Shown here: piece after piece, positions 35,574 through 48,800 of the stretch
Layout of the letters: every line of letters begins with the position of its first letter
How positions within the stretch are numbered: the stretch's first letter is position 1
Assembly: GCF_000208865.1 (NCBI RefSeq)
Contig: NC_018393.1
Span: forward strand, 2,808,714-2,872,713
DNA: 64,000 nt
Source of the DNA: Neospora caninum Liverpool
Taxonomy: Eukaryota; Apicomplexa; Conoidasida; Eucoccidiorida; Sarcocystidae
Direction: 5' to 3'
Notes under the pieces: generated by a model
What the model saw: only the letters and a program-made list of their open reading frames with translations
What the model was told of the DNA's origin: nothing
Database searches by the model: none
Program-made: the position numbers and the translations under genes

Positions 35574-38500
35574 CGTGCGTTCTTTCTGAACTGGAGACAG
35601 TGGGAAGGGAAGAAACGACTGTGAGAGGGTACGTGGGAAAAAAGGAGTTGTCGGGAGAGGCTGGGGTGGAACGGAGACGATGACGTACGCGTCAGCCGGT
35701 ACCCGGTGACAACAGAAGCAGGGAAAATACCACGAATAAACACGAAAACTGGAACGGAGACCGCTGGGGGTGTCGTTCAGAGAGAAAGACACTGCTGGAC
35801 GAGAGAGGAATCTGATTTGGAGGCAGTTGTCAATGTTCACGCCTTCTCTGCTCCCGCACACAACGGCGGCAGTGGACCACGGAGTGTGGAAGAAACCCGT
35901 GGAAAGCACGAATGGCGAAAAGAGGAGAGGACGTTGGCAGTGGGGAGTCGAGTCACGCAATCTTAGAAAGAAGAGTAGCTTCAGAGCGACAGAAAAAACT
36001 TCCCGATGCTGATTTCTTCTTCGCACTGCTCAATACAGGCGCATGCAAGATACGGCAAAACGGCACACAGTTCCGTCGCCCGTAGTGACACCCGGCGATT
36101 GCCTCATTTTTCGCTGTTTTCTGTTGCAACCGCGTTCGCCAAGAATCGACACGGATCTGGCGAACGTGGTAGGCGCCCATTAGTGTCTTGGCTGGAGAAA
36201 ATAAGATCTATCTCTCCAAGTCGTCATTTTTGCCACGCATGTGTGTCGTCTACAATCCCGTCAGAGCACGTCCCGAGAGCAGCCTACCGATACAGACTGT
36301 TCGGGCGGTTCCACCGGTCGCCACCTCGTGCGGCGTGCATTTATATCAGCCGATAAAAGTCCGCTCATTGAAATATTACCATTCGTATGACCCTATAAAT
36401 GCCCTTCTTCGACTCCAAAGGCAATGGCATCGAGCGGCGACGAGAAAACGGTTCAATCTACGCGTTGACGTATGAGAGTTTCAAAACTCAAAACTCCTGA
36501 GTGACGAAAGGAACTGAAGGCGCTGTACCCAGAGCGAGAATGGCGCTTCGCTCGGATGTCCTCCTCCACGCCCCAGGAAGCCCCGTGCATCGACAGACTC
36601 TCGGGGACGTGGGCGGTGTCTCTTTGCGGAGATACGAGGACAACCCCTGCGGCCTTGAGACCGCTCTTGCCTGACTGTGTGACTATCTTTGGTGCAGCGT
36701 TCACATTGACAACAAGTCTCCCTCAACGTTTTACTGAAGATCAGAATCACACGAGGCTTTTGCTCGCTACTGGGAGCAGTGATGGCACACTCGTTGCCAG
36801 GGCGTCTTGCCCACTCCCCCCGTCCACTTTGAACTTCTAACTCTTAGGGAAACGTTAGCGAAAGTATGAAGTTGAGAGCAGATCTTTTGGTTTCCATCTA
36901 CCTCGAAGACTCGCGAGGGCTCTTTTGCGCCAAGATTTCCATCTGAAAGATCTCTGATGTTATTGGCATCGGTTAGGACTGTTGCCGTCGTGGCCATCAT
37001 GTTTCGATAGAGAGCTGACCAACTTGCACCCTGTAGTACTCATCATCAACAATCAAACTCCCCAGGTGAATTTGAAGAGTCTGACAACGTTCATGTCCGC
37101 GCTGGCTTTTTTCAGATGCATGTAGACGAAAAACGAGGCGGGAAGGAAGCCAAAGAAAAGGGAAGTTTGAATCGGTTTATCCTGTAGATGCCAATCTGCG
37201 CTTTAGCCCTGGCCCACCTGGCGTGGATTTGGGGTACTTGGAAGTGCTGTGGCAAGCAAGGGCTGTACGGGACGGGTGAACAAATGTGATGCGACGTGTC
37301 CACGCGCCCGGACAACATCTCAGGAGCTGTTCAGCTTTCATATCTAAGTACGATGTCTACGTTCTTTGCCGACGCTTCAACCGCCGGAAAAATTAGGAAA
37401 TCGGTCGGTACCCATACCAGCATGATGACGCGGTCGCTTACCACAGATGCGACCTTGACTATTTCGAGGTCAAACTCTAGCAGCAGACACACACAGATGA
37501 CCGAAACTGAGCCTGAAACAACTGTGTTTGTGCGTTTGCATGCGGACCTCTGTGGTATAGAGTCGCCCAACGACGAGGCTGCACTCCATACAATGTTTTT
37601 CCGGAACTTCGTCTGTATCGGGATTGTGTACTTCGGGCTGCGTCCTGAACACCGAAGCAACGGAGAGAACTTGCGCCCGTACGCTTGGCATAAGGCATGG
37701 CGCGGTGCAAACACACAACCAGTACAAATTGTACCACCACAACTGCAGAAAACTTTTCGTCGGTGCACACATCCTTCAACGGGATCGTAGCCCATCTGTC
37801 CGTGTTACCACAGTCTCGTTGGGTCGGCCTGTATCGTAACGAGTGGTACGTCCTTCCACATGGTTTGAAAACTACCAATCTCTGAAACTGCTCCCGCGCA
37901 GATGGACACCGCTTCCGGGTCTTTCTATCCCAGACTAGTGGACATTACGTTCGAGAGGCACGCAAACGAGAGGCACGCAAATCCATTTTCGGGATTCACC
38001 GGGCGGGAACGGCGTACGGACTTCCCGCGCAGAACTGTAGCCATGCTCATCTCTTTGGCAGTGCGGTGTAGAGGACTCACATAGGTGCACATCCATCTGA
38101 TTGTTTGAGCTCGCGAAACGGAAAGGTGTAGCTCCGTAATCATGACACACTCCGTACAGATCGAAGTAGCAAGTGAGAGGTTTTAGACTCCGCGAAAAGT
38201 ACCGTGTAACACCTTTATAGCTTCTTCGTACTCAAGGCTGGCTGAAGATCGCCTACTTGCCGGTTTGTGTTAGTGGTAAAAGCTCTGAAAAAAATTTGAC
38301 TGTTTAGCCAAGACGTATTCGATTTCGTCGTTCTTTCCGCGAAGACGCCGCTTGCCCCCGTCATGTGGACTCGCGTTTCGTCATCTGGGGCAGAAACAGT
38401 TATATTTTGCAGTTGAAATGCCCTACAGATGGTTGAGTGATTGAATTCTCTTGGAAAAACGAAATGTGTGTGTCGTGGTACCTGGACGCAAATTTTGCTC

Positions 38501-39348
38501 TGGCGCCAGAGACTCAATCTCCCAACACCACCTCTCTCCGTGTCTCGGTCTCTGCATGCGGCTGATTTTCGCGGTGACGAGACCCCTAAACTGCGGTATG
38601 AGAAAGGGCTTTTAGGGTCATTCATTTCTTCTCCAGAATACCCGACGGCGATCGCTTTGATCAATAAGGTCAGTTTCGAAATTCTCGCGTCTTCAGACAA
38701 CCTACTTGCCTTTCCGTGTGTCCGCTAACCTGGGAGCGCCGTCTCCGGTGGCTGCAGCCGTTCTACAGTCAACAGCCTCGGGTACAAGCAAACTGCTCTC
38801 ATGGGTAACCGCGTTTTTTAAATGGCAAAGAAATGCCGAGGTCTCTTCGCGCCTCTCACGTCGTGAGGTCGATTGCCCCTCTGTGTTTGTTCAGCAGCCG
38901 TATGACACGAAACGCAAAGAAACCGGCGTCTTTTCAGCGGCACTTGGTGGCCTCGTAAACGGGGCGAAAAGGGACTGCGTCAAGTCGACGACTGTGGCAC
39001 ACGCCTTTTTCTCTTTCCTCTCACACTGCGAGTTTCTGGCAAGCTTGCATACAGACTCCAGGAGATAAAGGGATATGCATATATATATATATATGCACAT
39101 TGATTTATCGGCCTACGTCCCTCTGTATATGTATGGGCGGGGCCCTCAGCCGCGTAACGAGAAATGCGGGCCAGAGGGCGTTTTTGACACCGGGGCTCCT
39201 CCCGACATTGCCTGGATTGAGGACAGTGCATGCGTGTCGCCTGAGAAGGCTCTGATGGGCTGAGACTCACCGACCCATATATTTCTGTGTTTCACGGACG
39301 TATAGAGTAGACATGCACCGGCGCGTGTCAGTGCAGTGAAAACGGAAG
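35574..39348. other. Spacer with overlapping unassigned frames
   Basis: The start is probably the leader of the membrane-protein gene. Two frames overlap on opposite strands at 37296-37790 (164 codons, +) and 37331-37795 (154 codons, -). Another pair lies at 38215-38700 (161 codons, -) and 38441-38728 (95 codons, +). None shows a known motif or a convincing splice partner. A doubled 15-mer GAGAGGCACGCAAAC lies near 37950. No RNA gene is seen. Confidence 0.4.
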
Positions 39349-39661
39349 ATGGAGGAGACAGCGATGGGCGAAAGGCTTCTGCGCAGCCCTGGCTTCGGCG
39401 GTTTTATGACTGGATCGAGGTCGCAAGTCATTCTCCTTTCCGTCTTTTGCGTAGCTGCTCTCTTCACTGCGCGGGCATGGCGTCTGCCCGACGGAGGTAA
39501 GCGCGACGAATAGAGTTCGCGTGCCTTTCAAAGTGGAGCCTTTTTGTGTCGATGCGCAGCTACGTGGAGAAATCTCTTCGCCCGGCTTCTCCCCAAAGTC
39601 GAGACAACCCTATACGGTTCCGGGAAACTCACGAGATTCCCTTCCTCCCCCCACGACATGC

Positions 39662-39704
<43 letters not shown>

Positions 39705-41472
39705 TGTACATTTTTTTGTCCGTATCTGTATCTGCGGTAGGCACGCAGATGGACAGCTGGGTAGAAGAGAGGCCTGCGCAATCATGGCCACTTCTGCGTG
39801 AGTGTCGATCTTGCCGTTGACGAATTTTTACCTGAGCTGGTGTCTCCGGGCGCTGACGTTTTGCTTCAGTCGATGCACTATCCTCGCGATTTCGTGCGCA
39901 TGCGTGTGTGTTTCGCACACAACAAACAGGCGGTGAGCGTGGGCCGCCGACAGAGGCGACTGTGGACGAGTTGCGCGCAGCGCTCGACAGATGGGAAGGA
40001 GACATGGCGATTTTCTTTTACACCTCCTGGGACACGAACAGCAGGTGAGGAAAGGAACGCGATCGTGGCGGGGGCAATTGACGGAGCAGCGTTAAACTGA
40101 AGGCTCTCCCGACTTTGTGTGAAGCGAAAGGTCCAGTGCATGTAGGTCTGAAAAGCGTGGGCGTATTGGCCAACACTCCCCGATCAAACAAATCCTCTTT
40201 TCATGTGTGTCAGCGGTACACCCTTCGCTCCGACCCCACCGTACCATCGCCAGGAAATATATATATATATACATATATATAGATATGTATAAGATTGTTT
40301 TGTTTGTCAGGCACCTTCTGGGGTTGTGGGATCAAGCGCTTCGGGTTTTCTCGGCCTCTACATCTATCCCCGAGAAGACTTCCAAGCTCGTCAACTTTTG
40401 GCAGCAGTTTGTGCCTCCATTGGGATCCCTACAGCTGCGTCGCTTTGACTGTGAAAAGAGTGAAGCAGCCCGCAAGTTATGTCGATCTTTGGGTCTTCCT
40501 TTTCTGCCGGCGGTCCTCTTCTTCTCGTACGGCCCTCTGCGTGAGGAGCCTGGCAAACGAGGTAAATGGCCGTTCTTCGACGAAGAAGCGGATGCCTCTC
40601 TTCCTCCGAGGTGTGCTCGGTAAGCTGGCTGACTGGTCAACCCTGTTGAGATTCTCGCGTGGCAGCCAGGAGCATGGCCAGCGAAGCAAACGGAAAGGGA
40701 AGATGTACGCCAAGCTAGTTGGAGCCGTGGGGTTGCATCGGCCTCCCACGGCGCTTCGTGTGGCTCTGGCGTCGCTTGCGGCCACGGTAGAAAGTAGTGG
40801 TACCGAAAGAAAGAAATGGTGTGTGAAAGTGCGTCAAACAGTAGCATTCTAAATAAGTGTGGGTGGTGACAGATGCTGAAAGTTCAGGCGACGCTGAAAA
40901 AGAGAAATGCGTCTCCTTTCGTGTCAAATGGAAATAGGTTCCTTATCATTCAACACACGAATCTGGATGCACCCCCCTCCCGTCTTTTTTTTGTCCACGT
41001 TTCGAAGTAGACGGCTGGTCAAGGGGTTCGAACAGATCGCTTTGCTCTGCAGAAGCTTGGTGAAGGTACACGCATCCGTTCTTACGCAGTCTTCCTTTTA
41101 CAGCCCCGCCTCCAGTCGTCGACGTCCGATGGAACTTTACGCGGTGGCGGAGCACAATCACTGAGCATCTTTCCTGAGTTCCCGTCATGCGGTCTTGCGC
41201 ATTTTAGGTTCAAAGGCGATATGTTCATGTACGACGCCCTGCTGGACTGGCTCCAGATGATGCGACGAGTCTCTTATGTCCAGCGTGCCCTCGACACGAA
41301 AAAGCCGAAAGCTGGCGATGGGGTCTGTGAGGCAGGGACGCAGTCTCCGACGGAAAAAGAGTTGGCTGAGTGTCGAGAACGTCTAAAAAGTCTAGAAGCT
41401 GAAAATGAAGCTCTTCGCCAAGAGGGCCGGCCTCTCCAGGGACGCGGGCCCCATCATGAGAAGCCGCAGTAA
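39349..41472 (+). CDS. Thioredoxin-fold protein without CxxC, membrane-anchored
   Basis: Six exons: 39349-39496, 39741-39797, 39870-40044, 40311-40561, 41104-41143 and 41208-41472. They give 311 residues, all GT-AG and phase-consistent; the second intron is only 72 nt. Residues 27-40 (VILLSVFCVAALFT) form a signal peptide or anchor. The thioredoxin fold is seen in MAIFFYTSWDTNS (114-126), then LRRFDCEKSEAARKLCRSL, then GLPFLPAVLFFSYG with the cis-proline position, then RWNFTRFKGDMFMYDALLDWL. The active-site CxxC is replaced by D123-T-N-S126, so classical disulfide exchange is unlikely. A charged heptad-like helix (272-297) may be a coiled coil. Secretory-pathway localisation (ER, apicoplast or parasite surface) is inferred; a chaperone or scaffold role is possible but unproven. 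Confidence 0.85.
39665..39701. repeat. (AT)n microsatellite in the thioredoxin-fold gene
   Basis: About 18 uninterrupted units in intron 39497-39740, 40 bases before the acceptor. Confidence 0.95.
40257..40281. repeat. AT-rich simple repeat in the thioredoxin-fold gene
   Basis: (AT)n with single interruptions, in intron 40045-40310. Confidence 0.9.
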
Positions 41473-42959
41473 CCCCAAGATGGGGTGCAGTGAATGCGAG
41501 AAAGTCCTTCCAAAGTGAAAAATGTAGAAAATCAAGGACCGTCTTCTTTGTCAGCTCCACCACGTCACCTGGTAACGCACACAAGTCGAAGTCCTTTCTT
41601 TCCAGGAGCAGCCTTGTCGGATCTGCACTGTGTTTAGGCATTCTACATCGGCGGTGACCGTTGCATTGGTAGGTAACATTTTTTGCGGCGCAAAGGCAGT
41701 GCTCGTTCCCCCTGTTTCCAACACCTGCTTCGTCACCGCGACAGCGTCCACGTGGTTTGATCATCCAGTTGGGTGTCTTTCTGTCGGCGTCGATCGGTAG
41801 CACACCTCCACGGACTGGAAAAGTTTCGAGAGAGAAGAATCCAGCAAACAGATCGCGAAACTGTTTTCGAAGATGTCCGTGTATCGCTGAGCGCTCCTAC
41901 AGCAAACGTTACACTCTCTACACAGCGCAGCACAATCGAGTGATTCTGTCAGATTCGCTGAAACGGCATCGGATCTGCTTCCAATATCCATCAACTGACG
42001 CTGTGCGCCTATCGCAGTTCACCCGCCCGTTGCAGGGGTTGGGGAACAGTCCCGAAGGTACTTCTTTCCAAAACTAAGGCATCTTCAGTAGACCAGGAGA
42101 GCAGCGTTGTGACGGCATCCTCCAGAACCGTGGATGTGTGCGCCGCCGGAGTCGTATGCGGTCATCTTAGGACTGTCATCTATATTTAGTCTGCCTCCTG
42201 TGCTTTCGCCATGCCCAAGGCGCCAGACTGCGGAGTGACAATCGAATCGTGCTCACGGCTGTCCATGCCTTGGCAGACGGCCCAAATGCATTGGCTTTCC
42301 AGTGCGTGATGCAATTTATACAGGGACTAAAAGACAGCTCAAATCCACTGTCAGAATGCCCTGAGTGACAGCGGTTCACATAAAACGCCTTCCCCTCGCC
42401 ACGCGCCTTTCACTTCACTGGGCGTCTGCTCTACGAATGTGTACGTGGATGCATCCAAATAAAAAAACACACACGCAATGCCTGTTCTACTGTTGGGTCT
42501 TCTGAAGCTCCTCGGAGGAAGACTTTCAACCTTCAGAATCGAGTGCGGTGCCCCGTCGTGAGCGAACAACCTATATCGGCAAGAAAAGTGCACCTTTTCA
42601 AGAACGAGACGTTGGCATCCCTATGATAAACGGATCGTAGGCTCCTATTCATGCGTGTAGCGCTATACGGTCTAGAAGAGAACAATAGTATCTGCATCCG
42701 CCAGCAATCAGGGAGTGGTACGGATACACGGATCTACATAGTCGAAACGCTCCGACTGACACAGGCCCATGCTTCGGTGAGCAGTCACAGAGCTGGAGCG
42801 TGTGTGCGCACGTGAGACACGAGGCATTTCCAGCTACTCGCGCTCCGAAGACGGCGATCCTTTTTGACAGGCCGTCGAGCGACAGAACGCCCGTTTTCCT
42901 TTCACCGAATGAGAGAATTTCGGGAGAGGATGCCGAAACGCCTCCTGCACCCGCCTTTT
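41473..42959. other. Convergent intergenic region
   Basis: Lies between the 3' ends of the thioredoxin-fold gene and the charged protein gene. Only short frames are present and nothing is recognisable. Confidence 0.55.
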
Positions 42960-45508
42960 TCACATGAGTTTCCCTCTTTTGTCACTTTTTTTTCTTCCGT
43001 CGCGATGTCGAGACCGCGGATGCGAGTGCATATGCTGGCGAGTGCTCCGTTTCTTTCCTCCGGCACTTTGTGCGCCGCTTGCTTCCTGCTTCGAACTCGA
43101 CTGCCGCTCTTCCCCCGCACGCGTACTCGAGCGCTCTCGGCCCTCTTCGGTCCGCGGTCGCTTTCGTCTGCGTCGTGCGCCTCCACTCGCCGTTTCATCC
43201 GCAGCTGCGCCGTCAACCAGGTTTGCACGCTTCCTGGTGTGCTCTCGTCTACTCTCGCTCGCTCGATCGTCTTCGCCGTCCCTCCCTGCCTCTCCTCGAC
43301 TCGAGTCTGGACGGCTCCTGCTACCACTCCTAGTGTCCTTTCCAGAAGGGAATGCGCGGTCGCCGTCTTTGCCCGTCCGGTGTCGACTTTCATCTCTCTT
43401 GTGTTCACAAATGCCTCGGTTCTTCTCTGGAATCGCACTGGCGCAGACACGCGCAGCCGCTTGAGGCCCACGCGTTTCCACGTCTTCCGATGCCTCAGAG
43501 GAGTCTTCGTCGTCCGAGCTGCTTTCACTCTGTCTGCTCTTGAGCAGCCTCCGCGCCTGTGCGCGCCCGTAGACCTTCTCCGGGCTCCAGTCGTCGTCTT
43601 CTTCACTCGACTCCCACATTTCTGCGCCGTACAAAGACAACAAACCTGGCTGCTGAGCGGTCCTCGCCTTCGTGTGGCCTTTCTTCTTCGCTTCCTCCAC
43701 CAAGGCTCGGTAGCTGAAGAAAAAGAACAGAGCCTCATCGGGGAACCTCGTTGGCTTTTCGGTGTGCGTTACGACTTTGGACTGGTGCACATCAGCAGTC
43801 AGCAGAAACCTGCAGCACTGGCCTCCGGCATTGGGGCGGCCAGCTGCGCTGAGTTGAACAGACTCGCGACAGGCCTTGCCGAAAACGGAGAAGCCGACAC
43901 ACGCCAAACGGCGAGAGCACCAGACGCCCAGCCGCGGCTACCAGCACAAGGCACGCGAGTTCTCACGTAAGCTACCCACGAAAACGACAGCTGCTTCGCG
44001 GAGTGCTCCAAACGTCTGCATCGAACCCCGATCCCTGTACATCACTAGACACACATATGTCGGCTTGCAGGGTGCATGCGTAGATCTACATATAGAGAGA
44101 TACAGGCAGATGGAGATGGAGGTACAAAGGTATGCATGTAGTTTTCAGTACAGAAATTACATCCACATCAAAATCCAGAAAGCGTCCGCAGCCTATAAGC
44201 AGTCATCTGTTTAGCGACGGAGCGCGTTCCCGTCGAGTTTGCAACGTCTCTGTAGCAGATGCCGCTGCTCATGCTCTCCACTCTCTCTCTACACAGTTTT
44301 GGGGTCAGGAGTGTGCCTTGAGACGCTGTGGCAGAGAGGCTTTTTTCCTGTGGATGCTCGATTGGGACGCCTCGAAGACCAACAACGTTCACAGCTCTCG
44401 CGTCCTCCCGTGGAACGCGAAATGAAGGGTGGATTCTTATCCAGCACGTGCATGGGTTTTCCAGTGAGCGGCACGTCCACGCTCTTGGTTGTGTTCGCAA
44501 CAGCACGCCGCTCTGTCAGACTTACTTGGAGGCTCGGAAAACCCGCGGGGGCTGATGTCTCGTTGGCAAGGTCACCTCCCAGTCGGAATCAGACTCCTCT
44601 TCTTCGCCATCTTTTCCATCGTCTTCGTCCTTCCTATGCTTTGCTGAGCGCCGGCTACTGGCGCCTCTTTTCCCGACAGCAGCCCCGTCGTTTGTGTCCC
44701 TTTCCTCTTCTTCCCCTTCTTCACCGCCTTCTCCTGGTTGAGAGCGACACTGGACGCTGGCATTCTCGCGTCGGCGACTTTCGACGTGCCTTGGAGACGC
44801 ACGGTCGCGAGAAGCCTCACGGCTGTACTGTTCCGAGTTCCTTCGGTGAGGCCGCATTTCTTGTCTGCGCTCTTCACCAGTGTCTTCGGGAGCGTTCTTG
44901 ATTCCGCCATGGCTGGCGCGAGACGGCGATTTCGAGCGGTGACTGACATGTCCGGTCTCCCGTTTCTCTTCCTCTTCTGTGTCCCTGCGTCTCTCTCGAG
45001 GCTGCAGCTGGGGACTCCGAGAGCTTTTCTCATGGGTCTTCCTTTCTTTCCCCCCAGCTCGCGGTTTTCCTCTTCCCCAGTCCACCGCCTTGCTCACTTC
45101 TCCTTTCTTCTTGTCCCATCTCCTCTTGCTTCCTTCTGGAAGAGTGCTACCGCCTTCCTCGCACCGGGCTGTTTTCTCTCTCATGCCACTGCGCTCTCCT
45201 TCGAGCGAGGATCGAGCCTCTCCCCGGGCATTCCTTCGGTCTTTCCTCTCGGAGCCGCCCGTCGCCTCCCCATCCACCCGTGGCCCTGTCTCCATTTCAA
45301 AGAGCGACGTGCTTTCGAAGCTGCAGGAGCGACTGTGAAACTCGGCGCTGGCGGCCCCCTTCGCCACTGAGCTGCCAGCTGTCGATACAGACCAATCCAG
45401 GCAGGGAGAAAGTGCCGTTCCTGTCTCAGGACAATTTTGCTTCGGGGCCGAACAACTTGAGGCGCCTCGAGGCCTTCTCGCCAACGTGCTGCAGCGCCAT
45501 GCATCCAT
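42960..45508 (-). CDS. Charged low-complexity protein, unknown function
   Basis: Two exons, 45508-44526 and 43713-42960, give 578 residues. The junction is strong (TCCAA|GTAAGT, then TTCTTCAG|C) and phase-consistent. Most of the protein is Arg/Glu/Ser/Lys-rich and predicted disordered. The best-behaved segment spans the junction: DSDWEVTLPTRHQPPRVF, then YRALVEEAKKKGHTKART, then LLSLYGAEMWESSEEDDDW. The C-terminus is strongly basic with RRRRKRPR, a likely nuclear localisation signal. RS/RE-rich composition is common in RNA-processing and chromatin proteins, but that is a compositional hint only. A further 5' exon is possible because the start lacks a diagnostic domain. Confidence 0.7.
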
Positions 45509-45849
45509 TTCGCCTACACGGATGAACGCTGACCTCTCTTGCGGCTATGTACACACATGAGGTGACAAAAAGACACACAGAGGCGCCGTAATATCGGATT
45601 CCGCACATTCATCCCACGTCAGTTTTATCCCCGTGATCTTCGCCCAGGTTGCAGACCGGATCGTAACAGTCACACAAGCGAAAAGAGTCCCGTACGCGTT
45701 CGACTTTCGCCGTGGACAAGTACTCCTTTTCTAGGGCGTGTAGGTAGATCAGTTGCTCGGTTAAACGAACGTTCAAATTCTGAAGCCAATCGCTGGCATG
45801 TGCGGTGACATGAGCGCGCTCTCCATTCCCGATGTCTGAGCAAATGCAT

Positions 45850-45891
<42 letters not shown>

Positions 45892-48800
45892 GGATGGATA
45901 GATAGATAGATAGATAGATAGATACGTATCAAGGTACAGTTCGCACACATTAACAGATGTCTGCGCAGTGCAAATCATACATACCCATATATGTGGATTT
46001 AAAAAGCGCATGAAGCAGGAAGCAAAGCGCACGAGGAGCGGCGATCGGACCGTACTTCCGTCTCTCCGGAAATACTTTCTTGGTACTGTGAGAAACTCAC
46101 TGATCAGGGAGACAGGCGACAAAGGTTGAACCACTTCTTCGCGTTTGTGTGTTTCAGAACGCTACATAGGTAGATGCATGTGAGTGTATGTGCGAGACAT
46201 CAATGAAGCTCTCTATTTGTCAGGTCAGAATCCGAGATCGATCTCAAACGACGCATGTAAAAATGTTTTTCGGCGAGCAATACAGCTTTTTTACGCAGAC
46301 GGAGGAAATAGCCAAACGAAAAGGAACGTGAACAAGACGAGGGAAATGATGGCAAATGAAAGGATAGAAGCAAAATGCAACAGACGAAAAAGAAAGGGCG
46401 TAAAGAAGATAAATGTTTGCCGCGACACACAACACAGCACCAGAGCACGGCTCGAGTCGTGTGCAAACACTCTTCCGCCTGTCTTCCCCGAACCGCGTTG
46501 TCGTGCATCGTTTTTCTTCTTTGCCTCGTCGCCGCTTCCGTGACTTCTCCGTGGAGATGCTACAACATGCTCGCGCGTTAGTCAAATCTTTTAGGCCTGG
46601 GGAACAGTTGATGAAAACGGAGTTTCTTCGTTGTCGGACTTCCGCAACGAGTCACTGGAGCCTTGTCAGGCGGCACACTTGCAACGTGGTCGGTTGTCTT
46701 CAAAAAGGCGACGAGGATCTTGCTGTCCTGGCCCCCACGCCGACGACAGCGCCTCCAGGAATGTGTGTTTACCCGAGAAAACAATCGACATCGCTTCTTT
46801 CACATATAGTTTTGGGTTTGGCAGCTTTCCTGCTGTGAAAAACCGCATCATGGACAAAGAAAACAGCTGTTTTTTGCTGGTTGCAAGACGGGGTGGCCGG
46901 TTCATGCGGAGCTGCGTCGAAATCGCGCTACACCTCCAGTAGAAGAAAAAGAAAAGCACGGGAAGAGGGAACCCAGATTTCGAGGAATGCTGGAAACCCG
47001 ATCTTCCCAAAATGTCAGAGGAAAGAGCAGAGGACGGAAAACTTCCGTATGAAGCCACGCGGCAACCGGAGAACCGGAGCAGGCACCGCGTATCTGGTGC
47101 GTTACTGATTTTTGTGACCGTCAGTCATCCTCGACACGAAACGACCAACTCTTTCCTGTCGCTTTATTCTCGCATGTGACCATCACAGAGTGGTCTTCCT
47201 GTAGAATATGACGATGGAGATATGCTGCTCTGTCGTCCGCATTTCCTGCGCGCTGAGCTTTACACTTTTTCATCAGTAGCTCGCAAAGCGCACACCGGAA
47301 CCGCGGTACAGATTGTATCCTCAACCGCCTTCCTTTTGCGGCGGGAAGCACGATCACACGGCGGTTGTTTTCCAGTGCAGCCGCGAAAAGAAAGCCAAAG
47401 AAACAGGCGGCAGTCGGACAAGGCAACCGGTCACGTAAGACATCACACTGGCGTGTCAATGCGCAGGTTATGTCTTTTCATGGGCGACACAGGTCTGGGG
47501 TGTCGTCCCTCGCGGAGTATTCAGCTCCGTAGCGCGCAACATGAGGAGATTCAAGAGCGACTCTTCACAGCAACCCTTCTCGCTGTTTGAGATATCTGCT
47601 CGTTGCAGTGGCAACTCTTGGAGACACCAGAAATGCTAGTGGTAAGTCTTGGTCACTACGAGCCACAAAAGAGGCGATTCCCGATCTTTTCCGTCATTCT
47701 GACCTGCGTGAAGGTGCCAAGACAGAGAACGAAGGGAAGAATGAGGGCCCGTGGCACAGGCTAGTGTCTCACCAGCAAGATTGTTCACGCATTCGTGGCA
47801 GGCGATGTATGCAAGAGCTACTACCTCCACCGCCTGTAAAACGAAACGGTATGTTCCGTATTGCAGGATCCACCCGCAGCTACAAACAACAGACAACTCC
47901 TCTCATTAGAACGATTCCGGTTTTGGATTAGCACTTGTATCCGAGACCTCGCCGTGACAAGGAAACGCAAAAGCGAATGTAGGAGAATGTCTAGTGTCTA
48001 AGCTACATCTTTTGTCTGGTGGCTGACTTGTCCGTAGGCACTCACGTGGGGAGACATAGAACTTTCAGAAGCCTTTCGTGGACCCGCTGGGAACAAAAAG
48101 CGGAGACAACATTATCTGCGTTTGTGCTCCGTAGAGGTGGTATAACGCTCGTGAGTAAAACGACGATGATATCCAGGTGCTTCTAGGACACTCTGTGAAG
48201 GGAGACAACCAGACTGCGAGGACTTTTGCTTTGTCCGTAAAGAATCTCGATCATGGAACCAGGTCTTTCCTCGAGGAATTGTGGAGTCAACGAGGAAGAA
48301 CAACAAGCTGGAAGCTCTTGCTGATGCACATTCGTGCACTAGCAAAACGGCATATCACGCTGTTCCGTCGAAAGTGACCTCATACGAACTTAGATATGTA
48401 TGGAGATGTACATCGTGTACGCCAGCGCAAGAACTGTGCATATTCTTGCAGTAGGCTGGTCGAGTACGACGCATCGCTAGTGGACACTCCTTGGAGCACA
48501 CGCATCTTTAGGTCTGGTAAATGAGATAGCTCTTGCCTGTTGCGCGCCTTCATTCTGCGAGAAAAATCCCGTTGTTGCCTTTCTCCTGGAGGTTTATCAG
48601 CAGGCTCGCACGGAATCCACGGTTTCGACGCCACGATGGAAAGAGCGTGTCATGCTACTTTGTGTTCTTCAGAGGCTACTACTGTTTACCGCGGCTTCGT
48701 CCATTCTCTGCAACGCGTAAACTGCGCCACGCTTTCCGTGTGTCAATCTAGGCTGCAGTAATACCCTCGTTTGTGTGAAAACGCTCCACCACCGCGAATG

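Noticed and set aside
42864..43970. 368-codon + strand frame
   Set aside because: It is antisense to exon 2 of the charged protein, whose junction and phase support the minus strand. The + translation is Arg/Ser/Cys-rich shadow sequence.
47125..47680. Repeated GKSWS(L/F)R motif on opposite strands
   Set aside because: It occurs once on each strand in unrelated contexts. The shared six residues are not backed by flanking similarity.
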